Assembly (NCBI GenBank): GCA_963920525.1
Contig: OY986438.1
Location: forward strand, 180,460,888-180,524,887
DNA length: 64,000 bases
Origin: Dichetophora obliterata
Taxonomy: Eukaryota > Arthropoda > Insecta > Diptera > Sciomyzidae
Direction: 5' to 3'
Every line of letters begins with the position of its first letter. The first letter of the stretch is position 1. The notes below the pieces were generated by a model. The model worked only from the letters and a program-made list of their open reading frames with translations, searched no databases and was not told where the DNA came from. Made by a program: the position numbers and the translations under genes. Below, one piece after another: positions 1 through 11,104 of this stretch.

Positions 1-327
1 AGCAGATTAGCTCTAGACAAAATGCTTTTGATGTAAATTAGCAACATATACGTTAGCTCTTTTGCTACACACAAACCCTTGAGTAGATTTGAGTAGCTAA
101 TGTACAACAGAAAAATGCAACTCTATGCCTGAAGTCCTCATCGTAACTGCTCTCCATTACGGCAATGTTTTATTTTCAGTTAAATTAATTCTGTTGCTAC
201 TTTATATTAGCTAGCTACTATCAATCCACATAATTATGTGAGCTGCATCTTCAATTAAAACTTCCAAATTTCGGAAATTATTTTTGTTTTAGTATGCAAC
301 AAACATCTGTTTTAGTAGCTTTTTAGC
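1..327. other. AT-rich sequence, no gene seen
   Basis: No convincing coding sequence, RNA gene or bounded repeat is visible before the terminal repeat that starts at 328. Confidence 0.5.
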
Positions 328-970
328 CAGAGCTTTGCGATAAGGATTACGATTACCACATGAATACGATTGCAGTAATCTTAAAAAAATGCAACTACAA
401 TTAGAGTAATCGTTCATCGAACGATCTTAGATTACGATTACAGCAATCGTAATTTCGAAAATGTTGAAATTGTGATTAATGCAATCGTAATCTAAGTTCA
501 TTTGATGAAGGTTTACGTAATTGTAATCTCGTATTTTTTTACAAGGATTACAGTAATCCTTACTTTACAGTAATACTTGTAGTCATGGTCTTTGCTACAT
601 TGTAAAAATATGCAATTTGTTAATATAGAAGATATTTAATGATGGCAGATATGTAGCTATTGATGGTAAACTTCAGTTCATTGTATATAACAGTGATTTT
701 CACTAATAGTTAGTAAAAGTAATCCTTATAATCGATTAATGTAATCCTTATCAAAGAAAACACGATATTACAATTAACGTAATCCTTCATCGAATGAACT
801 TAGATTACGATTACAGTAATCATAATTTCGACTTTTTCAAAATTATATCTAAGATGGTTCGCTGAACGATTTTCCGCAATCCTAATTTAAAAAATTTTGA
901 AGTTGGGATTAAAATAGTCGTAATTCTTACCGCAATCAATTACACATGTAATTCTTATCGCCCAGCTCTG
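328..970. mobile_element. Non-autonomous hAT-like element (CAGAGCT ends)
   Basis: The left end reads CAGAGCTTTGCGATAAGG and the right end, reverse-complemented, reads CAGAGCTGGGCGATAAG, so the two form terminal inverted repeats. Flanking octamers TTTTTAGC (320-327) and TCTTAAGC (971-978) agree at six of eight positions, as expected for an old 8-bp hAT target duplication. The inside is filled with degenerate copies of a short GATTACAGTAATC-like word in both orientations, which looks like expanded subterminal repeats. There is no coding sequence. A CAGAGCTGGG end of the same type occurs at 27,614. The hAT assignment is inferred from TSD length only. Confidence 0.55.
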
Positions 971-2363
971 TCTTAAGCAGAGATGTCACATTGTTAAAAA
1001 GTGTGTTCACAGCTTGTTTTGCTATTTTACTATTCAGCTCATCTGCCAGACTAGTTGACCTCCATAGTGAATACCACTAATGTAAGCTCAGATTGGAGTA
1101 ACACATATGGTAGATGTAAAAGTCAGCTGATCGAGCTTCAATGCTCTTATTATTGTTGGTGCTTTTAGCATTTAACGTTTATGACTCTCTCTGTCGTTGG
1201 AAAACTTGATTATTGAGCGCTATGTTAATTTGAACCTACCTTATAATTTTATCGTGCAAGTTTACTTTTGTAAGTAGTGATGAGAATTCGTGCTGGCATC
1301 CCTGCCTAATCGGTGATTCTTTTTTCTTCATATTTCTTTTAAGTAATTCCATGAGTTTTCGTTAGTTTGACGTGAGTTTCTGAAGTGAGTGAAAGTTCTA
1401 TATAGCAGTCGTCGGTGAATATGAATACATGGTACATTTTTGTAATTAATTTAATTAAATAAATTAAAAATTTTTACAAATGCGTTCATGCGAAATGTGT
1501 ATAAATTATTCTTGATAAATGCGTAGCAGTGCATAAACGCTAAAAATGTAAAAGAAAATACTAACTATGCGATAGTAAATTCGTTATTCTGCAATAAAAA
1601 ATATTTCACTTCATGCTAATTAAGCTAATTTGAAATACATATATATATTTTTTATTGTTCCGTGAAAGTTGAATACAGTGAGTGCATTTTTAAATTTTTG
1701 TTCTTTTGATGAAATAAAACAAGTTTTTGTTTTGATGTGCTTTGGTTTTTGGTTTTGTTTTGATGTAAATGCTTTTTGGCGAACTACCTTCGATGTGGTA
1801 ATCAACTCGAAATAAACTCAAAATAACAACAGCAACGATAAGCGAAACTGCTGTTAAAGTTTATAAAGTGAATTATAAGCCCATTATTGTATAGCTACGC
1901 ACGCATTTATTTAAGAATTAGCAGGAATCAGCAGCTGAGTTAAGAAAAAGAAACTTTAACTTAACGTTAACTAAGAAAGAGAAACTTTTTTAAAACCGCA
2001 AGATATTCAACCTTATTTTTAAGGTAAGTTTTTAAATAATATTTGTAATTATGTAAATAAGAATAACTTAATCATAGCATTTGCGAATTTTGATATTATC
2101 TTGTCGTTAAATCATTTCACAAGCTAAAATATTGCATTTTAAAATTGGCACCTCAAATACCTCAAGTTTCACTCAACATCTTCAAGTGTTTTTTAAAAAT
2201 TTTGTTTTTGGTTTATTGCCTTATCTTTTGTTTCATCTGCTTCTACAGTTTTCCTTCTTCCAATTGTGTCCAATAAAGATGCTAATTGGCTTAACCCTTT
2301 ATATGAAAATAAGTAAAATACGTATCATCCATATATTTTAACTCTTGACACACACTTCAGAAA
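971..2363. other. AT-rich sequence, no gene seen
   Basis: Short open frames are present but none shows codon bias or a recognisable motif. I see no bounded repeat, RNA gene or splice-supported exon. Confidence 0.45.
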
Positions 2364-2440
2364 CAGTGGCAGACAAAAGTTAACATACAGCAGCATGGGC
2401 GTAGCGAGGATTTTAGTCAGGGGAACCACGGCCAACTATT
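2364..2440. mobile_element. Possible transposon ends (Tc1-like and hAT-like)
   Basis: CAGTGGCAGACAAAAGTTAA at 2364 resembles the terminal repeat of Tc1-like elements and matches the end near 6336 (AGTGGCCGACAAAAGTC). Just downstream, near 2394, CATGGGCGTAGCGAGG resembles the CAGGGGCGTA end of hAT elements such as the one at 25,034. I could not find partners, so both are probably truncated ends. Confidence 0.3.
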
Positions 2441-2572
2441 CTGCCGTCCTAAGAAAGAAAGTCACGACAGGATTATGATTTCCGGGGCGCTGCGATTTGA
2501 GAGTGTTTTCTGGTAAAGAACAACAAAAACAAATGTTTTACCATTGGGCTGTATAAATACCAATTACTTCTG

Positions 2573-3000
2573 CAAGTGTACAAGAATTTAAGAAACATAA
2601 ACTATAATACTACACAGCTAAGGCAGCATTCGCATGGATTTGACACAAGGAACAGAAACAATTTAGCAGTGGCGAGATGTAGTCGAAAGCTTACGAAGCA
2701 ACGGTACTTATATGCTGGACCTAATGCTTACATTAGTTTGCCGGAAGATATAAGAAATGAAGTATCAATTAGTTCATATAAAAATAAGTTGAAGAATACA
2801 ACCTAACTAACAATTAATAGATTTTGTACACATATATGATTTGAAAAATGATCATTATGATAAGACTGAAATATATTATATATTTTTAGAATAGTAGCTA
2901 AGCCAGATGGGTAAGCTCCTTCGTAGCCTCAGAACAATGCAGCAAAATATTGTAAATTTGTATAAAAATATATTAAAAAAAAAACATTAAAATAAAAAAA
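2573..3000 (+). pseudogene. 3' end of a non-LTR retrotransposon (LINE) reverse transcriptase
   Basis: The plus-strand frame ending at 2806 carries the typical C-terminus of insect LINE ORF2: a H-G-F-D-T-R-N-R-N-N motif followed by LPEDIRN and a final SYKNKLKN before the stop. The upstream RT domain is missing, so this is a 5'-truncated copy. After the stop there is an AT-rich 3' UTR ending around 2970-3000 in A-rich sequence that could be the poly(A) tail. The clade is uncertain; I/Jockey-type elements end this way. It is unlikely to be expressed. Confidence 0.7.
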
Positions 3001-3423
3001 GCCGAAAAAATCTATTACTCAACTAGTTATCTAGTAATAGTTTTTTTTTTGCTAAAAAATATTAAAAAACATCCATTTCTTTGTCATTATCCAATGGATC
3101 TTAAAGATTGGTATGTCATTTGAGAGATAATTAAATTACCTTTTCAATGATGTACAATACTTACATCATTGCAAGCGTATTTGTAATTTTATAAGCAAAA
3201 CTATATCATATTTGAAATTTGTGATTAAAAAACTGTTATTTTCTACTAAATTTGCGTTATTAAGGTACTAAAACTATATTTTTTTTAAAAGCTTACACTA
3301 TAACCTTTCATTTGATATATATATATCAAAGTTGGAAAAAATATCCTACAAAACTAGCCGAAATTGACAAAAAGGGCCGAAACTGGCCGTGACCGAAACC
3401 TAAACCGAATATTCTGTCGGATA
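3001..3423. other. AT-rich sequence, no gene seen
   Basis: Low-complexity A/T runs and a short TA repeat near 3318. No motif or bounded repeat recognised. Confidence 0.4.
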
Positions 3424-3959
3424 CTACTTACAAATAAAATGACTTACCTAACAAAGTCTTCTTCTATTGACAAACTAACCATTTGTAACCTATTTGCGGA
3501 TTATTTTAAATCAGTGTATTCCTCAGTCTCAAGTTTCATGTAATACACTTTTTAATTTTAATTCTATTGTACTCGAGTAATCCAACGAACTTAATGCACT
3601 AACTAGTCTTAAAACCTTTTAATAGATCTACGACTTCAATAGTTGGAAACTACAAAATCGACTCCATAGCAATTGATAGAATTTTTAAAAAAAAATATTT
3701 AGGAATCATTCTAGATCCCCAACTCAATTTTAGAGATCATATAGATTTTATTGTCAACAAGACTAAATCGATGTTTGGGTTTTTAATAAGAAACAGCAAG
3801 GAAATTAATGATCCTTATACGCTAAAATAGCTCTATACTTCGCTCGTTAGGCCTGCTTTGTAATATGGAACCCATTATCATTCTTACACTAAAAAAGAAT
3901 TGAAAGAGTGCAAATAAAATGCGCAAGGTAGTTATATGGTATACCAGCTAATTGGAATG
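3424..3959 (+). pseudogene. Non-LTR retrotransposon reverse transcriptase, internally deleted, left piece
   Basis: Two separated stretches read as LINE ORF2. At 3430-3545 the peptide includes KLTICNLFADYFKSVYSS, which precedes the RT core in LINEs. From about 3640 the frame reads IDSIAIDR, then KKYLGIILDPQLNFRDHID, IVNKTKSMFGFLIRNSKEI and SLVRPAL, the conserved region after the catalytic palm. The palm with its YADD motif is absent, so most of the RT core has been deleted. Stops and frameshifts are present. The frame is cut at 3959 by the Tc1 element and resumes at 5623. The pieces rejoin as WNV-PQLPPYK across the insertion. Confidence 0.75.
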
Positions 3960-3961
3960 TA

Positions 3962-5620
3962 CAGTGTTGCGCAAAATAATGGCAACAAAATCAGTACGCT
4001 GCTACAAAATCGTGTATCTTTTTAAATATTAAGTACACACAAAAATGATTATAGGAACCAAAGCATATATTCATATTTCATATTAAAAACAAATCATATT
4101 CCAATTTGGTTTTGTTTTCCTTATTCAGTTTTCTTATTCAGTTTGTCTGAGAGCAAAACAAAAGCAACATAATTAATATTTGGCGTAAGATTCATTATTC
4201 TTGATAACCGCTGCTCATCTGAGCGACATCGACTCTATTAAATTAGATATGTTGGTATTAGGTATATGTTCCCAATTAAGTTTCAGGGCTTCATACAGTG
4301 CAGTCTTATTGGAAAACCTTTGACCAGAAACTTTAACCTTCAAAATCCCAAAAAGATTTTCAATGGGATTCAAGTCATTATGACTGTGCCGGCCAATCAA
4401 GGACTTGAATCCCATTGCCTCTAATGTAATCTTTGATGAGCTTTGAAGTGTGCTTCGGGTCGTAGTCGGGCTGAAACGTTCACTGAAGCGACATATTCCA
4501 CTCTGAATGTGGTTGCATCTTGCTTTTTACAATGTCATTATATACAAATCGATCCATAATTCCATCGATTTTTTTAAATGGTTCAACTTCATTATAGGAA
4601 AAAGAAGTGCAGACCATAATGCCATCGCCTCCGTGCTTAAAATTTATTTTGCAGTTTCGGGCTTCAAGTCGTGTACCTGGGTGGCGCCGTCCCGTGCACA
4701 TCCCATCTGAATTAATCAAGTTGAACTTTGATTCATCGCTAGAAAACGGTTTTCGATTTTTGAACGGTCCGATTTAGGTGCTTTTTTGCAAGACTGAGTC
4801 TAAAAAACAATAAATTGCAACTTGTTGTCACAATTTCAGACAGAATTGTTTAAATTGTAACACCTCTCCTTGTTTCTTATGCTTAGCTGTAAGCAAAGAT
4901 TTCTCTGCCGGTCTGTAACTTCTTTAATTGTTCTCAACGGCTCGTCATCAAACAGTGCTGTGATGGATATCTAAATCAAGTGTCCGAACAACCTCTTTGG
5001 ATGTGGCAAATGTATTTCGTTTGAACACGCCACAAATGTTCCTGTCATCACGCAGCAATGTCTTTCGCGGTCGCCCTCTTTAATGTACCGTTGTTACGTC
5101 ATTTGTGATGGTATATTTCTTTATTAATCTGCAAACTATTGACTGATTAATATCAAACTGATATTTCACGTTAGATATTTGTGAATTTTGCATTTTTATA
5201 TTCCGAAATAGTTTGCAATTTAAGAGTTTCACAGTATTTAAAACGTGCCATTAAAAATGGAACAGTCAATGTCACAATTAGCGCAAAAACAAAACTAAAC
5301 TTAAATATTTATGACTTACAAACAACACGTGCTTTACAATGACGGAACTTTTACCGGTAATTCTTGGAACTTCTGTTCTCTTTTTACATTTTTCAAATTT
5401 TGTTGCTTTTGTTTTACTCTCAGAAGAATTGAATGTTGCCACATTAATTTGAAATTTAATTAAAAAACAAAACCAAATTTGAATTAGATTTGTTTTATAT
5501 ATGATGTATGAATATATGCTTTGATTCCTATAATCATTTTTGTGTGTCTCCAATATTAAAAAAGATACACGATTTTGTTGCAGCGCACTTATTTTGTTGC
5601 TATTGTTTTGCGCAACACTG
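3962..5620 (-). mobile_element. Tc1-family DNA transposon, copy 1
   Basis: A 1659-bp element flanked by TA dinucleotides (3960-3961 and 5621-5622). The outer ends are CAGTGTTGCGCAAAA and its inverse. The inverted repeats extend about 155 bp inward with few differences, longer than in Tc1 itself and of the kind seen in IR/DR-type elements. A decayed DD34E transposase is read on the minus strand. Insertion was into a LINE reading frame. A second copy lies at 19,975-21,612. Confidence 0.92.
4195..5251 (-). pseudogene. Tc1-family transposase, copy 1, broken
   Basis: Minus-strand reading starts at MARFKYCETLKL (start codon 5249-5251), a helix-turn-helix region that ends in the linker motif RGRPRKT. 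Next come the first catalytic Asp in SDESKF, NSDGMCTGRRHPGTR, KHGGDGIMVCTSFSYNEVEP, the second Asp in DYDPKHTSKLI, and near the C-terminus DLNPIENLFGILK with the catalytic Glu. Several frameshifts and stops separate these blocks, and the motif before DLNPIE is altered. Length once gaps are ignored is close to the usual 340 residues. It cannot make active transposase. Confidence 0.85.
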
Positions 5621-5622
5621 TA

Positions 5623-5890
5623 CCTCAGTTGCCCCCATATAAAATTAAACGCGCTCTGATGGACTTGAGCAGTCTACAATGGCAGGATAATAGCATCTTC
5701 AATTATATTTGTTAGATATGTATAAAATTGCTAATAAAGTTTTGCCTATTTTCTTTGCAAAACTTAGTTTGCAAAGAACTTAGTTTGCAAAATTAACTTT
5801 AAATTTGAGAAATTTAAAAATAAGAAATTTTCCATTATAGTAAAACTTTAAATTTAAAACACTAATAAAAGTTAATAATCCGTAATCGAA
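5623..5890 (+). pseudogene. Non-LTR retrotransposon reverse transcriptase, right piece
   Basis: Directly after the Tc1 element the plus strand continues the interrupted LINE frame with PQLPPYKIKRALMDLSSLQW, then a decayed IANKVLPI-like stretch and NLRNLKIRNF. These match the C-terminal part of LINE ORF2. The sequence ends where a hAT terminus (TAGGGATGTGCAAG) begins near 5893. Confidence 0.7.
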
Positions 5891-6007
5891 TTAGGGATGT
5901 GCAAGTCGAAGTCGAAATAAGTCGAAAGTCGACTTTTACTTGATAATTTTCGACTTTTGGCAATCGACTTTCTGATATTGAAAAAAGTCGAAAGTCGACT
6001 TGCCCAA
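5723..6007 (+). repeat. Duplicated LINE/hAT junction, copy A
   Basis: This stretch is repeated at about 7131-7444. Both copies run from AAATTGCTAATAAAG through LINE sequence to the same insertion point, then into the hAT end TAGGGATGTGCAAGTCGAAG. Copy A holds only about 110 bp of the hAT element before it breaks off at about 6007. The shared insertion point shows duplication after the hAT had landed, not two insertions. Confidence 0.75.
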
Positions 6008-6116
6008 ACAAAATAAAATGTCCATATACCAGCAATATTCTTCAAAATTCCTCCCCTAAATTTTTTCCACCCGGGAGCAGCCACCCCCCCTGTGTCTCCT
6101 GCTTAACGCGGCCCTG
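6008..6116 (-). mobile_element. Possible hAT end (CAGGGCCGCG)
   Basis: On the minus strand from 6116 the sequence begins CAGGGCCGCGTTAAGCAGG and runs into a G-rich tract, a layout common at the ends of hAT elements of the TTF zinc-finger type. No matching second end or 8-bp duplication was found, so it is probably truncated at the junction with copy A. Confidence 0.35.
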
Positions 6117-6756
6117 CATGGAGGCAGTGCTTTGCACTTTCCCCAAACAATCATACAGATCTGCAAAGTTTTATTTCTCATGACTGAAAGGGTTAACAGC
6201 AGACTTATTTCAAAAAGATTGCTTTAACTAAATGAGTTTTGATGAGCTAAAAAGAAACACATGTTTATGATAAACTTCTAAGAATAAAAAAATAAATTCA
6301 AACTTGAAATGCATTAATTTCATTTATTTTTGATATAGTGGCCGACAAAAGTCTTCATACATCATTGAATTTGTATTAATAAATCACCTAAAGCAAAAAT
6401 ACAACAAAAAATGTTATTTATACCAGTACAACAAAAATTTGGAATAATACGGAAAACATAACGTGACGAAATTCTACATACAAGCCGAGGCACGTAACTT
6501 TTTGAAACAAGCTCTAACTATAAAAACAATCGATAAAACTGATTGTAGTACAATATCTACATACTAGTATAAAAGCCTGTCCTACGACAGGTCCTCCGAA
6601 CACTTCCTTTTTGGAACCATTTGCCGAAAGCACTTTTTTCTTTTTATATAGATCAAAAGTATATATATTAAAAGTATATAAAAAAAGTATATAGATCAAA
6701 ACGTACTATTGTAAAAACATAATATTGTCACTGATAAGTATCAAATATATTTTCTG

Positions 6757-6960
6757 TGCATACTTTCAGGCTGAACGTTTTTATAAACAGTATGTCTTGT
6801 AAAAGTACTTAACTGTATAAAAAATAATTACAGTTTGAGAAATACTGTGTGCGGAGCACCATGCTTGCCTTTTATGTAATAAAATGTGCATACTTTCAGG
6901 CTGAACAGTTTGAGAGGTATTGGGCACGGAGCAGCGTGCTTGCCTTTTATATATTAAGAT
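6757..6960. repeat. Direct repeats of about 70 bp
   Basis: The phrase GTGCATACTTTCAGGCTGAAC occurs in near-identical form at about 6757 and 6888, and CAGTTTGAGA followed by TGCTTGCCTTTTAT at about 6832 and 6905. This gives a short imperfect direct repeat without coding content. Confidence 0.6.
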
Positions 6961-7130
6961 ACCAATAGATCTCAAAAAGTAATCTACAGTTTGTAAAAAA
7001 GTAATGATGTCTCGCTTGTTTGACATCGATGAAACTCTGTCAAGTAAAGCAAATTTATTGATTTTGCAATAACAAAGATAGTACTGAGTGCAAAATAACA
7101 AACCAAAAACAACTAACAGCTCAAAAAATT

Positions 7131-7444
7131 AAATTGCTAATAAAGTTTTGCCTATTTGCCATAGTTGCAAAACTTAGTGCTATGATGGATTCTGTTAAGT
7201 TTTTGCAGGTATCGATGTGGAAAAATGTGACATTCAATAAGAAATTTTTAAATTTGAGAAATTTAAAAATTAGAAAATTATAGTAAAACTTTAAATTTAA
7301 AACACTAATAAAAGTTAATAATCCGTAATCAAATTAGGGATGTGCAAGTCGAAGTCGAAATAAGTCGAAAGTCGATTTTTACTTGATAATTTTCGACTTT
7401 TGGCAATCGACTTTCTGATATTGAAAAAAGTCGAAAGCCGACTT
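7131..7444 (+). repeat. Duplicated LINE/hAT junction, copy B
   Basis: Second copy of the junction at 5723-6007. It keeps more LINE sequence in the middle (about 60 bp absent from copy A) and continues into a full-length hAT element. Confidence 0.75.
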
Positions 7445-7977
7445 TTACTTTCGACTTTTACATTAGACATTTTTCATTTTATGCGAAAAAAAAACATTAA
7501 CGCTAATCTGAGAACTGTCTTCTCTAAACTAATAAACGAAATAGCTGTTTAACAACAAATAAAGCTGCGTTGGCAGCCCTTTACTCGATAAATGTAAAAT
7601 AGTGGTCGCCAAAATTAAAAAAAGAGACTGTAAGTGGAAGTGTGACAAAGCCATTGCGTTTCATCTGATTACGTTAAACGCGTAAGAAAATGTTTTAATG
7701 AAATTGTCACTATTTAAAAAGCAGGTGACAATTTTTATCAAAATTTATTATTTTTGAGCTTCAAATTTTGTTTTGAAAAAAAAAAACCATTGCAACAAAC
7801 ACATAGAAATATCAAGAGTATTGTGTAACAATTGTTACTTTGCCAGAAGGGGGCTGTTAAAAGAAATTTATATTCACAATATTCAAACTACGCTCAAATG
7901 GATTAATATTTTATTATAGACAACAGAGCAATGTTCTGCTTTAAGTCAAGTTGGCAAGAATTTAAAACGAGTGCTTT

Positions 7978-8650
7978 CCATTGAAATCACAAAAAATTTA
8001 CAATATTGAATTGGTGAAACCATACGCTTCTTTAACACTTCTATATCCTAGGTTCAAAAAGCACGCATTTCAAAATATCCGTGAGTGTTCTCAAGCAATC
8101 TTTCACCTTGGTAAGCAGCAGTACATAAATAATTACTGCAAATATAACCCCCTCCCCCCCTCCCCCCCTCCATTTAGGTGATCTTGTGAATGCCGAGATG
8201 AGATAAGCAAGAATTTCAAATGAAGAAGTTGTGATAGCGGCATCAACATCTAATAATCAAAAATTCGATAACAGTGACACATTAGGGCAGTTCACGATCT
8301 TGTTGCATCATTGCAAATGCAAAATAAACAGCTTTTACAAAAACAAAAAGCATTGAAAAGCTTTTGCAGCATATGCTTTTTGTTTTTGTAAAAGCTGTTT
8401 ATTTTGTATTTGCAACGATGCAACAAGATCGTGAACTGCCCTATTATTATGTTTTTTGTTTGAGGTGGTTAAAACAAAAATGGACTCTACAAAAAATATT
8501 TATCAATTGTTGCAACTTCGGTGCCATCCGAAAGGTTATTTTCTCATGCTGGTCTCATAGCAGACCAATTGCGAAACAGGCTTTCGCCAGAACATCTTAA
8601 CATGCTGGTTTTTCTACGTTCTGTTGGTAAAGTCATGTCGTTCCTTTAAT
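7978..8650 (+). pseudogene. hAT transposase, C-terminal part, broken
   Basis: The left piece reads VKPYASLTLLYPRFKKHAF, equivalent to the LDPRFK motif of hAT transposases. After the MITE the frame reads [20 protein letters not shown] then [20 protein letters not shown], the hATC dimerisation domain with its conserved SERLFS and RNRLSP motifs, ending near 8650. The N-terminal zinc finger and most of the RNase H-like core are not recognisable. A C-rich run near 8150-8175 and stops break the frame. Confidence 0.8.
8285..8441. mobile_element. Near-perfect hairpin MITE (GGGCAGTTCACG)
   Basis: About 68-bp arms begin GGGCAGTTCACGATCTTG and fold back with very few mismatches around a spacer of about 20 bp. 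TA lies on both sides. The element interrupts the hAT transposase frame. The near-identity of the arms suggests a recent insertion or a hairpin kept similar by conversion. The superfamily is not certain; a TA or TTA target fits Tc1/mariner or PIF/Harbinger. Confidence 0.85.
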
Positions 8651-8681
8651 TGTGCATTCATTTGTGCACAAATATATCGAG

Positions 8682-8920
8682 CCCTAGCCGCCGAATAGTA
8701 AGCGCCACTTTTTTGAAATTTATTTTTAAATGGCAAATAATAGTACGAAAACAAAGTCGTCAACTCCAAAAATTTCACATCTCTACTTAAACTTTTCTAA
8801 AGCAATATCGAACACAAAAATAAAATTTACATGTACCGCTTATGCAAAAACAAAACAACAAGGAAAATGCTTCTCTTGTAAAATTTGGTTGTAACGCTTA
8901 CGTTGATTCGGCGGTTAGGG
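8682..8920. mobile_element. MITE with CCCTAGCCGCCGAA ends
   Basis: The left end CCCTAGCCGCCGAATAGTAA and the reverse complement of the right end, CCCTAACCGCCGAATCAACG, form inverted repeats. The 239-bp interior has no coding potential. It sits in the 3' non-coding part of the hAT element. Confidence 0.7.
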
Positions 8921-9719
8921 TTTGATATTCAGCCCAATCAATAATTTTTGCTCGGGAATCGGAAAACGGAGCTTACATTTTTAAGATAGTAGATAAAGAC
9001 ATCACATTTTTTTTACTTTCATAAATATTGACGGTTGATGAAGAAATTAGCATTAAAAATTTCCAAAATGTTTGATAAATGTTGAAGTACCATGTTTTTG
9101 TTTATTTTTTAACAATAAAATACATTTTTCATATTGAATCATTTGCTTCTTAGCTGCCCTACAAAAATATTTTTAAAAAAGTCGAAAAAAGTTGAAAAGT
9201 CGACTTGTAAAGGTTCAAAAAGTCGATTAGGCGACTTTTACATTTTCAACGGTTTAAAAAGTCGAAGTCGACTTTTGCTGGCGGTTGCACATCCCTAAAT
9301 CAAATGCAAAACAAAAGAAATGTATACTTGTCGTTTATTTTCTTTTATGGAGCTTGATTAGAAAAGCTAAGCACAGTGCCTTGCCTGTATGTAGACTTTT
9401 GCCGCTTTAAAATTATTTAAGATTTTCAAATTAATTTGCATTTTTTGTTGTATATATAAAATTTTCAATGGTACATGTATATCAAAGTACTGCTGCTTAA
9501 TGATCATTTCTAATGAAACTGCATACTCTGTTTTTCATTAAGATTATCAAGTTTTGCCGGCCACTGTGTATAACAAAATTATTAGTTAATTGCGCCTTAT
9601 TAACATTCTCCAAGTTTTTCTTTTTGTTTTGTATACGTTTTGCTGATTCTATAAACAGAACGAATGAGTTAAATTCCATCCATGCTTATGAAAATTTAAA
9701 AAGTTGAAACTCAAGTGGC

Positions 9720-10021
9720 TCTGAAAAACACAAAAATACTGAATACAGTTGCCACACATTAAGCAAAAATATATTCCAAAGTTTCACGACCTTTTATTAA
9801 AGTTTGCGCAATTTTTATTTATATGCAGTAGTTATTTGCAATTTTGTATCAAGTAAACAATTACCCAATATGCAATTTAGGTGTGTGAAAATATAAAATT
9901 TTCATAGCACAGTATCAACGACACCATTCCCAATTGTTATTCAGAAAAGATCAATTAAAATTCAGTATAGTTAAATTAAAATTTAGAAAATATCAATTGA
10001 AATTGTGAAAAAACTAGTAAG
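9720..10021. other. AT-rich sequence, no gene seen
   Basis: Nothing recognised between the Tc1-like shell and the tandem-repeat block that follows. Confidence 0.4.
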
Positions 10022-10672
10022 GAATTATCTTCGACTGGGCCGAAGTTAAAATACCCCCACGGTTGAATTAGAGTATATATAAAGTCTTAAGCAAACTGTT
10101 AAATATATTTAAAGAGATTTTCCCGTTTTGGTTAAGTCACTTTGTATGGGAGGTAGGTGTGGTTTTCATCTAATTTTAAGAAATTTAATACTCAAAATAA
10201 ATATTAAATATTTAAGACACTGTGCGAAATTTGAAGTCATTAAATTGATTTTTGTGGAATTTAAAGACATTTTCCCGTTTTGGTTAAGTCACTTTGTATG
10301 GGAGGTAGGTGTAATTTTCATCGGATTTTTACAAATTTAGTACTCAAAATAAATATTAAATATTTAAGACACTGTGCGAAATTCGAAGTCATTAAATTGA
10401 TTTTTGTGGAATTTAAAGAGATTTTCCCGTTTTGGTTAAGTCACTTTGTATGGGAGGTAGGCGTGGTTTTTATCCGATTTCGTTATGATAGCTCAAAAAT
10501 TACGGCTGCTATCGTGGACACAGACGGACAGACTGACATGGCTAAATCGACACAGGAGGTGATGCTGATCAGGAATATATATACTTTCTATACCGGCTAC
10601 GCCTCCTTATCGGCGTTACAAACGGAGTGACAAAATTAATATAACCCCATTACGTTTTTTAAACGTGGGGGT
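10022..10672 (+). repeat. Dispersed fly repeat with 152-bp tandem units
   Basis: Starts at CGACTGGGCCGAAG then AATACCCCCAC, and ends at the inverse-like GTGGGGGTATA. Between them is a 152-bp unit repeated about 2.5 times, beginning GATTTTCCCGTTTTGGTTAA and holding TTGTATGGGAGGTAGG. The right part has ACGGACAGACTGACATGGC and ATGCTGATCAGGAATATATA, phrases found in widespread repeats of brachyceran flies. Related pieces lie at 34,200-34,615 and 52,612-52,900. Open frames over it are a by-product of the repeat. The transposon class is uncertain; a Helitron-like non-autonomous element is possible. Confidence 0.75.
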
Positions 10673-10679
10673 ATAAATA

Positions 10680-11104
10680 TACAGCAACGGAAAATTCTGT
10701 TCACCATTTTAGAAATTTCGTGCTAGATTTGGTGACCATTCTATGTTTTTAACGATCTTATTATATATTTACTAACTTTTTTTAAAGTAACGCAAACTTT
10801 TTTTAAAGTAACGCTTTTTTCCATAATTTTTATAAGTTAACAAAAAGCAGTGCTTGTGAAAAGTATTGTCAACTATTCTGATAAAAAATAAGCAAAAGTC
10901 TTAAAATTTGCTTGTGTGGTTAAAAAAAATTCATAAAAAAACTATCAATTATTGTAACCATTAGGATTTTGGACATGGGAAAGCATATAACCCAGTTTGA
11001 AGGCAGCCGCGCGGAAAGATATAAAAATTATAATATCTTACTGAGAAAATGAAAGAAAATATAACATATCACTTGGATTCATCAATAAAATAAAAAATAA
11101 GTCT
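10680..11104. other. AT-rich sequence, no gene seen
   Basis: Contains an imperfect direct repeat TTTTTTTAAAGTAACGC near 10,775 and 10,798. Otherwise nothing recognised. Confidence 0.4.

Larger units (their letters stand above)
7335..9297 (+). mobile_element. hAT transposon, 1963 bp
   Basis: Ends are TAGGGATGTGCAA and the exact inverse TTGCACATCCCTA. The flanking octamers are identical: AATCAAAT at 7327-7334 and 9298-9305, the 8-bp duplication diagnostic of hAT. Both subterminal regions are packed with GTCGA / AAGTCGAAAGTCGACTT words in both orientations. A transposase remnant is read on the plus strand. Two smaller elements (8285-8441 and 8682-8920) are inserted inside. Confidence 0.92.
6336..9568. 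mobile_element. Probable Tc1-like shell element interrupted by later insertions
   Basis: AGTGGCCGACAAAAGTC at 6337 and the inverse of CAGTGGCCGGCAAAACTTGA at the right edge form a terminal pair next to TA. Each side also has a second inner copy of the motif (near 6470 and 9385), the IR/DR arrangement of some Tc1-like elements. The inside contains the duplicated LINE piece and the hAT element 7335-9297. The outer assignment is tentative because no transposase belonging to this shell is visible. Confidence 0.4.

Noticed and set aside
6781..7101. 106-residue minus-strand frame with repeated KRQA-CS
   Set aside because: Created by the 70-bp direct repeats; no family resemblance.
10128..10630. 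Overlapping 70- and 116-residue frames with repeated SLCMGGRC
   Set aside because: They follow the 152-bp tandem repeat period; no coding signal.
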